From Legionella sp. (GTDB lineage Bacteria; Pseudomonadota; Gammaproteobacteria; Legionellales; Legionellaceae), in NCBI GenBank assembly GCA_002863045.1, contig PKDH01000042.1:1-45318 (forward strand): a DNA stretch of 45,318 nucleotides. The letters are read 5' to 3'. The notes beneath the pieces were generated by a model. That model worked only from the letters and a program-made list of their open reading frames with translations. It searched no databases and was not told the DNA's origin. This document shows, piece by piece, positions 27,177 to 35,525 of this stretch (position 1 is its first letter; the number at the start of each line of letters is the position of its first letter). The position numbers were made by a program, and so were the translations under genes.

Positions 27177-27890
27177 TTAACTAAAAATCTCTTGCAAAAA
27201 ATAATGTATGGCATGCAGCGCTCGTTTTTCAGCCAATGGATTATAAACTGTGCCTAATGCATGATTATGAGCGTCTGGATTGGTAAAGGCATGTTGGGTT
27301 AAACCATATTGATGCAGTTGCCAATCAATGCCTGCTTCATGCATTTCTTGGCAAAATGCTTCTAGAGTGGCAGGTGGCACCATCGGGTCTTCTTGTCCGT
27401 GTAAGGCCAAAACGCGTGCTTTTATGGTTTGTGCCTGGCGATTTGGCGCATTATCAAGCAGGCCATGCACACTAACAACGCCTTTTAAGTCGGTACCTAG
27501 ACGCGCTAAGTCCAGCACACACATGCCACCAAAACAAAAACCCACTGCGGCCATACGATGCTCATCCACATGCGCTAGATTTTTAAGTGCTAAAAAAGCC
27601 GCATGCACTCTATCTTGCAGTAATGCACGATTGTCTATAAAGGGTTTGATGTGCGCTTGTTTATCCTCTAGTGAATCAGCTACATATCCTTCCCCATACA
27701 TATCAAGCGCCATGCCAATAAAGCCCATCTTGGCCATGTTATCGGCTTTTTGACACGCAAATTCATTTCTACCCGACCAATCATGGGCAATTAAAACCGC
27801 AGGCATGGGGGTAGTTAATTGCTCAGGATAGGCCACATAGCCATGTAGTGTTTGAGTTTGATGCGTGTATATAAGCGTTTCGTGTTTCAT
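27177..27890 (-). CDS. Dienelactone hydrolase family protein
   Basis: Alpha/beta hydrolase of the dienelactone hydrolase family, about 237 aa. The triad reads Cys119 (GFCFGGMC), Asp168 (HGQEDPMVP) and His200 (THAFTNP from TQHAFTNP). AHDWSGRNEF near the N-terminus forms the oxyanion region. Most chromosomal members of this family have undefined physiological substrates. The ATG at 27890 is favoured by GGATG about 6 bases upstream; the ATG at 27896 is the alternative. Single gene; about 160 bases with no feature I recognise separate it from the TPR gene. Confidence 0.85.
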   Translation of the reverse strand: MKHETLIYTHQTQTLHGYVAYPEQLTTPMPAVLIAHDWSGRNEFACQKADNMAKMGFIGMALDMYGEGYVADSLEDKQAHIKPFIDNRALLQDRVHAAFLALKNLAHVDEHRMAAVGFCFGGMCVLDLARLGTDLKGVVSVHGLLDNAPNRQAQTIKARVLALHGQEDPMVPPATLEAFCQEMHEAGIDWQLHQYGLTQHAFTNPDAHNHALGTVYNPLAEKRALHAIHYFLQEIFS

Positions 27891-28015
27891 AAACATCCGT
27901 TTTTAGCGATAAAGCTTATGAGTGTAGCAAAAATACTTATCCGAGTTCAGCAATATTTGACGAACCTTTTGGCTTGACTATGCTTTATAAATCACATTTG
28001 CAAAAGGAATTTTTT

Positions 28016-28870
28016 ATGGCGCTATTTTCTTGGCGGGCACTTAAAGATTTTCTACACGCTCAATTGTGTTATCAATATTTTATTACGCCCCTACCCCTGC
28101 CCCTTGAAAAAGCGCATCGCGGTTTTGCACGCATCGCCTGTGAATTTTTAAGTTTTAATCGCACCAATATCATTCACGGCTCAACACCTAGGCATTATGT
28201 GATTCATCATTTTGCAGCCAAACCTAATGCTCGAAAAATATTAATTACTCATGGCTGGATGTCACGCGCGGCCTATATGGCGCGCCTTATTTGGAAATTA
28301 CAACAAGCAGGCTATGAGATTTACGCGCTTGACTTTCCAGCGCATGGTGAAGCGCGTGGCTTTCAGGTAACCTGGCTTGAATCAGCAGCGGTATTGCGAC
28401 AAATTTTAAATGAATTTGGGCCTTTTTATGGTGTCATTGGTCACTCTTATGGCGGCGCAATGTTGCTTAATACGTTTCACTTAGCCCAGCAATTACCAGC
28501 ATGGCGTTTAGACTGCATACCGCAAAAAGCCGTTTTTTTAGCCGCACCCATGACGCTTAAAACACCCATTAGTGGTGTCGCCCGTTATTTTAAATTAAAT
28601 GGCCGTGCCTTTTCACGGTTCAAGTGTGCCGTAAAAAAACACTCCCAAGCGCATCTTAAATATTTGAATTCACGTCAATTTATGCAGGCCAGTGATATGC
28701 CGATTTTATGTGTACATGGTGAAGATGACACCACCATTTTACCGGATGAATCAAAACATTTTTGTCGCCATTATCCCCATGCTTCACTCACACTTTTACC
28801 CAAAGTCAACCATGTAAGTATTTTAATCGATGAGCGCATTGAAAAAATCGTGCATGATTTTTTGCATTGA
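28016..28870 (+). CDS. Alpha/beta hydrolase (putative esterase)
   Basis: 284-residue alpha/beta hydrolase: oxyanion strand ILITHGWMSRAAYM (75-88), nucleophile elbow GHSYGG (Ser144), acid in VHGEDDT (Asp237 or 238) and His266 in VNHVSIL. No signal peptide. An upstream in-frame TTG exists, but AAAAGGA before the ATG at 28016 decides the start. Substrate unknown. Followed by glutathione reductase on the same strand after about 54 bases. Confidence 0.8.
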   Translation: MALFSWRALKDFLHAQLCYQYFITPLPLPLEKAHRGFARIACEFLSFNRTNIIHGSTPRHYVIHHFAAKPNARKILITHGWMSRAAYMARLIWKLQQAGYEIYALDFPAHGEARGFQVTWLESAAVLRQILNEFGPFYGVIGHSYGGAMLLNTFHLAQQLPAWRLDCIPQKAVFLAAPMTLKTPISGVARYFKLNGRAFSRFKCAVKKHSQAHLKYLNSRQFMQASDMPILCVHGEDDTTILPDESKHFCRHYPHASLTLLPKVNHVSILIDERIEKIVHDFLH

Positions 28871-28924
28871 CAGAGTATCTTTGGCTAAACTTGATTCATT
28901 TATCGATAATTCTTAATTAAAAAT

Positions 28925-30280
28925 ATGACTGATTCATCATTTGATTTAATTGTTTTAGGAGGCGGCAGCGGTGGCTTGGCAACGGCTACGCGTGCGGCTA
29001 AACATGGCGCTAAAGTAGCACTTATTGAAGCACAACATTTAGGAGGCACTTGTGTGAATGTTGGCTGTGTGCCTAAAAAAATCATGTATAATGCGGCCTT
29101 ATTAGCTGAGATGATGCAAAAGTCACCTGATTACGGTTTTAATCAACCTAATACCACGCTTAATTGGCCTTATTTAATTCAACAGCGTCAAGCATATATT
29201 CAAAAATTACATACCATCTACATCAACCGTTTGCATGCGCATCACATTACCCATATCCAAGGCTGGGGTCGTTTTGTGGATGCTCAGTGCGTTGAAGTCA
29301 ATGGTCAAACCTATCAAGCTCCCCATATCGTTATCGCCACCGGTGGGCATTCGCATGCCCTACCTTCTCTCAAAGGCCATGAACATGTTATCGACTCAGA
29401 TGGCTTTTTTGCCCTAAAAACACAACCTAAAAAAGTGGCCATCATTGGCAGTGGGTATATTGGCGTAGAGTTGGCGGGTATTTTGCATCATTTGGGTACA
29501 AAAACGCATCTTTTGTTGCGTGGTGCGCGCCCTTTAAGCCATTTTGATGCGTTTTTAGGTGAGTCATTATTAAGTGTCATGCAACAACAAGGTATCCAAG
29601 TTCACACACACCATCAAGCGGCATCCATTCATAAGAATGCCAAACATTTAACCCTAAGCTGTACAAATGGTCGTGTGTTAGATGAGCTCGATGCCGTGAT
29701 TTTAGCGATTGGCCGCCGCCCTAATACCCAAAATTTAAATTTAGCAACAACAGGCATTATGCCTGATGAAAACGGCTTTATTCCAGTGGATGCCTTTCAA
29801 CAAACTGCCATACCGTCTATTTATGCTTTAGGGGATGTCACCACAGCGCCAGCTTTAACGCCGGTAGCAATCGCCGCAGGGCGTGCCTTAAGTGACCGTT
29901 TATTTGGCAGGCGAACACAGGCTTGTATCAAGCTTGATAATGTCGCCTCGGTTATTTTTAGCCATCCACCCATTGGCACCATTGGTTTGACTGAAAAAGC
30001 CGCCATCGCCCAATACGGCTTAGAAAATATTGTTGTCTACCAAACCAAATTTAATGCCATGTTTGAAGCATTAAGTGATGAAAAAACGCCGACTATTATG
30101 AAACTTATCACGCTAAAGCCTTCTGAAAAAATCCTAGGTTTGCATGTGATGGGGTCAGGTGCTGATGAATTATTACAAGGTTTTAGTGTGGCGATTAATA
30201 TGGGGGCATGTAAAAAAGATTTCGATGAGACCATCGCCATTCACCCCACAACTGCTGAAGAATTGGTAACTTTGGTATAA
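28925..30280 (+). CDS. gor: Glutathione reductase
   Basis: FAD-dependent disulfide reductase that regenerates glutathione with NADPH. FAD-binding GGGSGGLATATRAA, redox-active GGTCVNVGCVPKK (Cys43, Cys48), NAD(P)-binding VAIIGSGYIGVELA, and the C-terminal dimer-interface HPTTAEELVT are all present. Length 451 aa matches E. coli Gor (450). The GTCVNVGCVPKK form is typical of glutathione rather than lipoamide or mercuric reductases. No Shine-Dalgarno is evident. Confidence 0.92.
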   Translation: MTDSSFDLIVLGGGSGGLATATRAAKHGAKVALIEAQHLGGTCVNVGCVPKKIMYNAALLAEMMQKSPDYGFNQPNTTLNWPYLIQQRQAYIQKLHTIYINRLHAHHITHIQGWGRFVDAQCVEVNGQTYQAPHIVIATGGHSHALPSLKGHEHVIDSDGFFALKTQPKKVAIIGSGYIGVELAGILHHLGTKTHLLLRGARPLSHFDAFLGESLLSVMQQQGIQVHTHHQAASIHKNAKHLTLSCTNGRVLDELDAVILAIGRRPNTQNLNLATTGIMPDENGFIPVDAFQQTAIPSIYALGDVTTAPALTPVAIAAGRALSDRLFGRRTQACIKLDNVASVIFSHPPIGTIGLTEKAAIAQYGLENIVVYQTKFNAMFEALSDEKTPTIMKLITLKPSEKILGLHVMGSGADELLQGFSVAINMGACKKDFDETIAIHPTTAEELVTLV

Positions 30281-30283
30281 GTC

Positions 30284-30916
30284 CTAAAAGAAATACTGAA
30301 ATCCTATATGACCTCCCAGGGCATTGGCTGGCGTATTAAGTCTAAAATCAGCTTCTTGTGTTGTAAAATGAATTTTTTTAAGCGGATAGGCGCGCGTAAG
30401 TGTTAATGTCATTTGGGATTGGGCGCTTAGTTTGTGAGTCAAGCCAATTTGACTAAGCGCATTGACTGCATAAACTTCATTGATATCACAACGTCCAAAA
30501 TTAAGTTGATTCGCCTCAGCGCCTAATTTTAAAAATAGGCCATTATTGCTGCCAATATTTTGTTGTATACCACCTAAAATTTGTATCCTGGGTCCGGCAT
30601 ATACTACAACAGATGGCCCCCCTATTTGCTCTTGGAGGGTATCAGGCAGGTCAAGCAAGCCGCTAAACCCCGAGCTTGCACCTAACTCAATTGAGAAAAA
30701 ACCAATGGCATTAAACTTAAAAGTACGCCCTAAAGCCGCATTGGCCACCAAAAGTGTTTGACCTTGTGATTTTTGCATATTGCTTAGATACTCAAAACCT
30801 GTTGAGACCGACCCCAACATCTGCCCAGACTGCGCAAAGCCTAAAGATATAAAACAACTTAAACCACTTATTAGTGATTGAGTAAAACGATATGATTTCA
30901 CAATAACAACATCCAT
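30284..30916 (-). CDS. Predicted outer-membrane beta-barrel protein
   Basis: About 210 residues. A signal peptide (hydrophobic SLISGLSCFISLGFAQ) is followed by alternating polar/apolar strands and a terminal Phe (GFQYFF), the usual outer-membrane barrel end for BamA recognition. Length would suit an eight-stranded barrel. I start at the ATG at 30916 (MDVVIVKSYRF); the longer frame starts with TTG at 30943. No specific family. Ends 3 bases from gor, convergent, and shares the strand with the secreted protein upstream. Confidence 0.6.
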   Translation of the reverse strand: MDVVIVKSYRFTQSLISGLSCFISLGFAQSGQMLGSVSTGFEYLSNMQKSQGQTLLVANAALGRTFKFNAIGFFSIELGASSGFSGLLDLPDTLQEQIGGPSVVVYAGPRIQILGGIQQNIGSNNGLFLKLGAEANQLNFGRCDINEVYAVNALSQIGLTHKLSAQSQMTLTLTRAYPLKKIHFTTQEADFRLNTPANALGGHIGFQYFF

Positions 30917-30969
30917 GATTAATCTGACGCTTATTTTAATCAACTGTGAAAACTCTGCAACTCATAACG

Positions 30970-31440
30970 TTAATTAGCAATCACCGTGACCATAAAATCT
31001 GAGTCAACAGGCACACCAGCCGTCGTACCATTATCTTGCTCATAAATATTAATCTCAAAAAAATTTGTTTGTTGGTTATTATAAAAAATAGAATAATCAT
31101 CTTCACCAGCATTTAATGCCAAACTTAGCTGAATCACATAGTTTTGATTAGCTAATACCGGGTTAAGGTTGACTCGATAACGACCTATCGATAACCGCGT
31201 AATACTCGCAATTCCCCGTCCAAAAAAAGTTACATTGGATGCTGTGGTATTTCCCAAGACTTTGGCATTGGCCACAATACGCACAAGCCCTAAAGGCGTA
31301 GGCGCATAATTTTCTTCATAAATTGATTGAAGTGAATTGCGTATTTCTTCTTTAATTTCTTGCTTACACACCTCAGGACATGTAGCCATTCCCACCCCAC
31401 TAATTATCCATATCACGCTTAATAGCACTATCTGCTTCAT
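30970..31440 (-). CDS. Secreted protein with APTPxGL motif (paralogue A)
   Basis: 156 residues. Signal peptide MKQIVLLSVIWIISGVGMA, then CPEVCKQEIKEEIRN, a motif NYAPTPLGL, and a beta-rich domain. AAAGGA precedes the ATG at 31440, ruling out the TTG 15 bases upstream. Divergent from a second secreted protein with the same signal-peptide / Cys-x3-Cys / APTPxGL architecture, so the two are probably diverged duplicates. No named family. Likely periplasmic or extracellular. Confidence 0.65.
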   Translation of the reverse strand: MKQIVLLSVIWIISGVGMATCPEVCKQEIKEEIRNSLQSIYEENYAPTPLGLVRIVANAKVLGNTTASNVTFFGRGIASITRLSIGRYRVNLNPVLANQNYVIQLSLALNAGEDDYSIFYNNQQTNFFEINIYEQDNGTTAGVPVDSDFMVTVIAN

Positions 31441-31503
31441 ATTGATTCCTTTCAAAATTGCTAATCTTCAACTCATTTAAATATCATCAAAGTCAATGCA
31501 AGT

Positions 31504-31533
31504 TTGACACTTAATCGCTATCAAGACTAGTAT
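31504..31533 (+). promoter_or_regulatory. Predicted sigma-70 promoter for secreted protein B
   Basis: Consensus -35 TTGACA (31504-31509), 18-base spacer and TAGTAT (31528-31533), 40 bases before the ATG at 31574. Confidence 0.45.
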
Positions 31534-31573
31534 GAAAATCCAACCATCATTTAAACTTTTTAAGGATAAAATT

Positions 31574-32200
31574 ATGCCAAAATTACCTAGGTCAGAAAAA
31601 AGTTGTTTAGGATTTGCTCTTATGGGTTGTTTTTTAACGTTGAATGTGATTGATGCCTCTGCCGCCTGTTCATCGGAAAAGTGCCGACCTGCAAGTGTTG
31701 GGGATGTTAAAGCATTATTAAGACAATACATTGCGCCCACACCCACAGGGTTAGGTGTGGGTAGCCCGGTGGCGATAACCGCCGTACGTACTTGTAATCT
31801 TTATCCCAACGCTGAATCAGGTGTACCGACCTATACGCTAGCAGCTGATACCATCAATATGTATGCCAACGTGATTAGAACAGACCCGTCCGCCCCTGGT
31901 TATCAAATCACTTGCTTTGCACCAAGCCCCTCGCCTTACGTCAAACTATATACCGTAAGCCGCACAAACGGCACAGTAGATCGCACCAGTGTGTACGGCT
32001 ATGATGCCTCGCCAGTGGGCAACACCAATAGCACCACCCCAACTATTTTTGGCACCTATACACTCGGGATTCCTTTTACCACAACCGTTACAGGGGTCGC
32101 GGCAAATTTAGAGTCTTTTTTGATAACTTGTAGCGTTACTGAAGACAATGGTGGCGGTAACACTTGGACTATTGCCGTTCCTGTACCTTATTGCTCTTAA
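31574..32200 (+). CDS. Secreted protein with APTPxGL motif (paralogue B)
   Basis: 208 residues from the ATG at 31574, preceded by AAGGA; an upstream in-frame ATG (31532) lies on the promoter. Signal peptide LGFALMGCFLTLNVIDASA, then CSSEKCRPASVGDVKALLRQ and YIAPTPTGL, then a Ser/Thr/Pro-rich beta domain with four Cys (possibly two disulfides). Shares its N-terminal design with the divergent paralogue A, and both end in a similar acidic-Asn-Gly strand (TEDNGGG / YEQDNGT). Function unknown; surface or secreted role inferred. Confidence 0.7.
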   Translation: MPKLPRSEKSCLGFALMGCFLTLNVIDASAACSSEKCRPASVGDVKALLRQYIAPTPTGLGVGSPVAITAVRTCNLYPNAESGVPTYTLAADTINMYANVIRTDPSAPGYQITCFAPSPSPYVKLYTVSRTNGTVDRTSVYGYDASPVGNTNSTTPTIFGTYTLGIPFTTTVTGVAANLESFLITCSVTEDNGGGNTWTIAVPVPYCS

Positions 32201-32212
32201 TAACAATGCTCA

Positions 32213-32246
32213 AAAACTAGCTTAATGATTTGATTAAGCTAGTTTT
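32213..32246. terminator. Bidirectional terminator overlapping fur stop
   Basis: AAAACTAGCTTAAT (32213-32226), loop GATTTG, ATTAAGCTAGTTTT (32233-32246): a perfect 14-base stem. T-runs follow on both strands. It serves secreted protein B on the plus strand and fur on the minus strand, and the fur TAG lies within the stem. Confidence 0.75.
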
Positions 32247-32664
32247 CTGTTTGACACAAAGGACATAACCCATAAATAGTCAACGCATGATCTGTCATTT
32301 TAAATTGTGCCTGTTTGGCAATTAAATGTTGGCGCTGCTCAATGATATCATCTAAAAATTCTTCAACTTTACCGCATTTAACACACACAAGATGGTCGTG
32401 ATGGGCGCCTTGATTTAACTCAAATACCGAATACCCCCCTTCAAAATTGTGACGGGTGACCAATTCTGCTGCTTCAAATTGCGTTAATACCCGATAAACC
32501 GTTGCCAATCCTACATCCTCACCCATATCAAGCAACGCTTTGTACACATTTTCCGCACTTAAATGATGATGATGCGATTGCTCCAAAATTTTTAATACTT
32601 TAAGACGCGGTAGTGTAATTTTTAACCCTGCGTCTTTTAACTGTTGCTCTTCTTCCACTGGCAT
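32239..32664 (-). CDS. fur: Ferric uptake regulator
   Basis: Iron-responsive repressor. N-terminal winged helix (LKITLPRLKVLKIL, DVGLATVYRVLTQFEAAELV) and metal-binding domain with HHDH (88-91), CVKCGKVEEF (Cys94, Cys97) and a second CPLC pair (Cys134, Cys137). 141 aa, usual length. Divergent from bamE as in many gammaproteobacteria. A promoter-like TTGAGG, 18 bases, TATATT precedes it; a GATAAT hexamer downstream of that could be half a Fur box but is not enough to call autoregulation. Confidence 0.95.
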   Translation of the reverse strand: MPVEEEQQLKDAGLKITLPRLKVLKILEQSHHHHLSAENVYKALLDMGEDVGLATVYRVLTQFEAAELVTRHNFEGGYSVFELNQGAHHDHLVCVKCGKVEEFLDDIIEQRQHLIAKQAQFKMTDHALTIYGLCPLCQTEN

Positions 32665-32778
32665 TTCTCACGTAAATTATCAATATATTTTGCTCATACA
32701 AAAATCCTCAAGCAGGATGCCTTTTTATAAAAGCGCATGCTATGATGCTTGCTTGTTGACCGAAATTTTTATTTTTCT

Positions 32779-33093
32779 ATGCGACTTCGAACGCTTTTTT
32801 TAATGGTGCTAAGTGTAACCACTCTAACGCACTGCTTGTCCTATGACTTCTCTAATCGATTGGTGCAACAAGGCAATCTTTTGCCTGAGCATAAACTTAA
32901 ACGGCTGCATGTTGGCATGAGTAAAGAAGATGCCGCTATTTTAATGGGTACAAGCTTATTAAGCCCTATGTTTAATGCCAATCGTTGGGATTATGCTTTT
33001 ACTGAGCGCCAGGGCAATCATCCACAAACTGTACGCCACTTAAGTTTATATTTTAAACACCAGCGCTTAGCACGTATCGAACATCAACCTTAA
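32779..33093 (+). CDS. bamE: Outer membrane protein assembly factor BamE
   Basis: Small lipoprotein of the BAM complex that inserts beta-barrels into the outer membrane. From ATG 32779, 104 residues: signal peptide with lipobox LTHC (Cys19), then GNLLPEHKLKRLHVGMSKED and LMGTSLLSPMFNANRWDY, the BamE core. The -1 residue is His, where Gly, Ala or Ser is usual, a small oddity. The longer frame from TTG 32749 is rejected because it would spoil the signal peptide. Stop overlaps the convergent rnfH stop. Confidence 0.92.
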   Translation: MRLRTLFLMVLSVTTLTHCLSYDFSNRLVQQGNLLPEHKLKRLHVGMSKEDAAILMGTSLLSPMFNANRWDYAFTERQGNHPQTVRHLSLYFKHQRLARIEHQP

Positions 33094-33368
33094 GCCTTTT
33101 TGTTTGATTTTGACAAAAGCTTGCGTCGGTCTTTGGGGTTAAGTGTCAATGGGCGATAAAGTTCAATTCTATCGCCTGTGACTAAAAGCTGAGTTCTTGA
33201 CACCGCTTTAGCAAAAATACCAACTGTTAATGTCTGTGTTTCAGGAAAATTACAATAGATATCTGATAATTCTAAAGCTTGTTCCACGGTAGTATTAACG
33301 GGTAATTCTAATATTTGATAAAAATAAGCTTGATTTTGTGCAACATAAGCAATTTCAATTTTAACCAT
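33090..33368 (-). CDS. rnfH: RnfH family ubiquitin-fold protein
   Basis: 92 residues from MVKIEIAYV at 33368. The beta-grasp family pattern is clear: VKIEIAYVAQNQAYF, VNTTVEQALELS, GIFAKAVSRTQLL and GDRIELYRPLTLNPKDRR. The family's cellular role is unresolved. Its start overlaps the ratA stop by 8 bases (CTCTATGGTTAAAA), so translation is coupled. The ratA-rnfH-bamE arrangement is conserved in gammaproteobacteria. Confidence 0.92.
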   Translation of the reverse strand: MVKIEIAYVAQNQAYFYQILELPVNTTVEQALELSDIYCNFPETQTLTVGIFAKAVSRTQLLVTGDRIELYRPLTLNPKDRRKLLSKSNKKA

Positions 33369-33789
33369 AGAGTTTCTCAGCGCGCATACAAAATGCATCC
33401 ACCATTTTATCGGTGATCTGTTCAAAAATAGGCCCTAATAGCATGGAAAACATGCGCCCGGCAAATTCAAATTCTAAATCAAAAACAATCCGACACCCTT
33501 TATCCACTTCATCAAACCGCCAAAATCCTTGCAAATGTTTAAATGGACCATCGACTAGTCGAATTTCAATCATTTTATTAAGCTGTTGATGGTTACTTGT
33601 GGTAAAAGATTTTTTCATACCAGCTGCAGCAATCACAAGGGTCGCTTTTACCATATCAGCATCACGATAAATCACACGACTTGCACTACAATAAGGCAAA
33701 AACTCACTATAACGCTCAACATCGTTGACCAATTCATACATTTGGGCGCAAGAAAATTGAACCACGCGCGACTTTTTTACCACCGTCAT
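33361..33789 (-). CDS. ratA: RatA-type START-domain protein (COQ10-like)
   Basis: 142 residues from MTVVKKSRVV at 33789. START/polyketide-cyclase fold: MYELVNDVERYSEFLPYC, DGPFKHLQGFWRF and FEFAGRMFSMLLGPIF. Homologous to E. coli RatA, reported as a ribosome-association toxin, and to the Coq10 ubiquinone-binding protein; the latter role may be more general. ATG overlaps the carboxylesterase TGA (ATGA). In E. coli this gene faces smpB; here an esterase gene takes the upstream place. Confidence 0.92.
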   Translation of the reverse strand: MTVVKKSRVVQFSCAQMYELVNDVERYSEFLPYCSASRVIYRDADMVKATLVIAAAGMKKSFTTSNHQQLNKMIEIRLVDGPFKHLQGFWRFDEVDKGCRIVFDLEFEFAGRMFSMLLGPIFEQITDKMVDAFCMRAEKLYG

Positions 33790-34451
33790 GGTGTGGCTAC
33801 CTGAACGGTATGGGCATGCAACCACTGCAAAACATCCATAATTTCATCAATAGAAATGGTATGGGCAATGGGATATGATTTTAAAACAAGGTGTTCATAG
33901 CCCCAACTAACCAACGTTTCGTGCGCAAGTTCAGTCCATTTAGGTTTGACCACCTCATCTAATTGTCCCATTCCTAGAAAAAAAGGCACGCTTTTAGGTA
34001 GGCGTGGTTTTAATTCGGGCTCAAAAGGTAGATACGCTGATAATGCAATAACGCCTAAAAAATCCATTGATGAATGCATGGCTAAATTTAACGCCATTGC
34101 CCCACCTTGCGAAAATCCTGCAAGTAAAATTTGTGACGCACTAAAACCTGCTGTTATTTGCGCATTAATAATATGCATTAATGCATGCCGTGATTTCTCA
34201 AGGCCAGCAAAATCAATGTCATGGTCTTTGTCTAAACCTAAAATGTCATACCATGCGCGCATGGTCATACCGGCATTAAGTGTTACAGGCCGTAAAGGGG
34301 CATTGATAAACACATGGCGACAGGGTAAAAACGAGATAGGCGGCTGGTGGGCTAGACTGGCTAAATCATCCATACTTGCACCTAAACCATGCAACCAAAT
34401 AATGCAATATTGCGCTTTTGATGTGGGGTCTTGTACTTGATACTCTAACAA
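33786..34451 (-). CDS. Carboxylesterase / acyl-protein thioesterase-like hydrolase
   Basis: 221 residues of the phospholipase/carboxylesterase (EstB/APT1-like) family: WLHGLGASMDDL, NAPLRPVTLNAGMTMRAWYDI, nucleophile GFSQGGAM (Ser114) and a C-terminal IAHTISID with His. The start is unusual: the frame has TTG at 34463 and TTG at 34451, and GGAG lies 6 bases before the second, so TTG 34451 is preferred. Overlaps ratA (ATGA). Cytoplasmic; substrate unknown. Confidence 0.85.
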   Translation of the reverse strand: MLEYQVQDPTSKAQYCIIWLHGLGASMDDLASLAHQPPISFLPCRHVFINAPLRPVTLNAGMTMRAWYDILGLDKDHDIDFAGLEKSRHALMHIINAQITAGFSASQILLAGFSQGGAMALNLAMHSSMDFLGVIALSAYLPFEPELKPRLPKSVPFFLGMGQLDEVVKPKWTELAHETLVSWGYEHLVLKSYPIAHTISIDEIMDVLQWLHAHTVQVATP

Positions 34452-34555
34452 CGTTGTCTCCAATTTTTAGCAATTTAAAGAAGATGATGGCCTTAAGGCG
34501 TTTGATTGATTATAATTTTTAAATGGTAAGCATACCAAGAAAGTGTATTGAAAAC

Positions 34556-34672
34556 ATGACTCGTTGGCTAAAAACTTTGATTATTTTATTGTTTGCTTTA
34601 AATACCCTGGCGTGTGGCCAAAAAGGCCCGTTATACCTACCCTCAACTTCTGCACCAAAAGTCACTAATTAA
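34556..34672 (+). CDS. lptM: LptM (YifL-type) small lipoprotein
   Basis: A 38-residue lipoprotein. MTRWLKTLIILLFALNTLAC is the signal peptide with lipobox LAC (Cys20), followed by GQKGPLYLP, the invariant LptM motif. In E. coli this protein binds LptD/LptE and aids LPS-translocon maturation. It lies 10 bases before dapF, its usual neighbour (in pseudomonads lysA sits between them; here it does not). Confidence 0.9.
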   Translation: MTRWLKTLIILLFALNTLACGQKGPLYLPSTSAPKVTN

Positions 34673-34682
34673 CCTTTATATG

Positions 34683-35525
34683 ATGCTTTATTTTACGAAA
34701 ATGCACAGTCTTGGCAATGATTTTATGGTCATTGATGGCATCTACCAAACCATTCGTTTAGACGCAGCGCTTATCTGTCAATTAGCTGATCGGCACCGCG
34801 GCATAGGCTTTGATCAATTATTAATAATTGAAAAAAGCAATGAACCGGGTGTGGATTTTAATTACCGTATTTTTAACGCTGATGGTTCGGAGGTCGGTCA
34901 GTGTGGTAATGGCGCTCGTTGCTTGGCACACTTTGCGCATTTTTATGGCTTAACAGCTAAAAAACAGTTAGTTATTGCCACTTCTACCACACGCATGACG
35001 CTAACGGTTCACACCTTAAATAAAATCACCGTTCATTTAAAGCCGCCCCAATTTAGCCCTTCAAGCATTCCTATGCTACACACCACAACGCCAAACCCAC
35101 ATACTCTTTTGTTGGATACAAGCACGGCTCAATTAGTTTATACAGTCAATGTTGGTAATCCTCATGCTGTAACTTGCCTTAGCAACTTAGATGATTTTGA
35201 TATAAACAATATTGGTAAAAAGATTAGTCAGCATCCTTTTTTTCCCCAACAATGCAACGCAGGCTTTATGCAAATTCAAGCGCTTGATGCCATTAAATTG
35301 CGCGTATATGAGCGGGGTGCTGCAGAAACACAAGCATGTGGCAGTGGTGCGGTAGCAGCAGTTGCCGTTGGCAGACGCTATTTTGGTTTAGATGAAAAAG
35401 TTATGGTGAACCTACCTGGTGGCGTGCTTGAAGTAGACTGGCCAGATATGAATGATGCAATTTATTTGACGGGTGAGGCGTGTTCGGTATTTGAAGGCAA
35501 GATCAATACTGCATTACTTGGGTGA
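34683..35525 (+). CDS. dapF: Diaminopimelate epimerase
   Basis: Converts LL- to meso-diaminopimelate for lysine and peptidoglycan. From ATG 34683, 280 residues: MLYFTKMHSLGNDFMVID, first catalytic cysteine in QCGNGARC (Cys74), second in ACGSGAVA (Cys219). ATG 34680 directly before is an equal option; the frame further upstream overlaps lptM and is not used. Its 3' end overlaps the convergent acyltransferase gene by 12 bases. Confidence 0.95.
   Translation: MLYFTKMHSLGNDFMVIDGIYQTIRLDAALICQLADRHRGIGFDQLLIIEKSNEPGVDFNYRIFNADGSEVGQCGNGARCLAHFAHFYGLTAKKQLVIATSTTRMTLTVHTLNKITVHLKPPQFSPSSIPMLHTTTPNPHTLLLDTSTAQLVYTVNVGNPHAVTCLSNLDDFDINNIGKKISQHPFFPQQCNAGFMQIQALDAIKLRVYERGAAETQACGSGAVAAVAVGRRYFGLDEKVMVNLPGGVLEVDWPDMNDAIYLTGEACSVFEGKINTALLG

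Noticed and set aside
27008..27214. 68-residue minus-strand frame between the hydrolase and TPR genes
   Set aside because: Starts inside the hydrolase gene, overlaps the TPR start and has no protein-like pattern or Shine-Dalgarno.
31477..31746. 89-residue frame antisense to secreted protein B
   Set aside because: Lies opposite a gene with a clear signal peptide and promoter; looks like a shadow.
32665..32700. Fur box in the fur promoter
   Set aside because: Only one GATAAT hexamer is seen; a Fur site needs about three, so autoregulation cannot be claimed.
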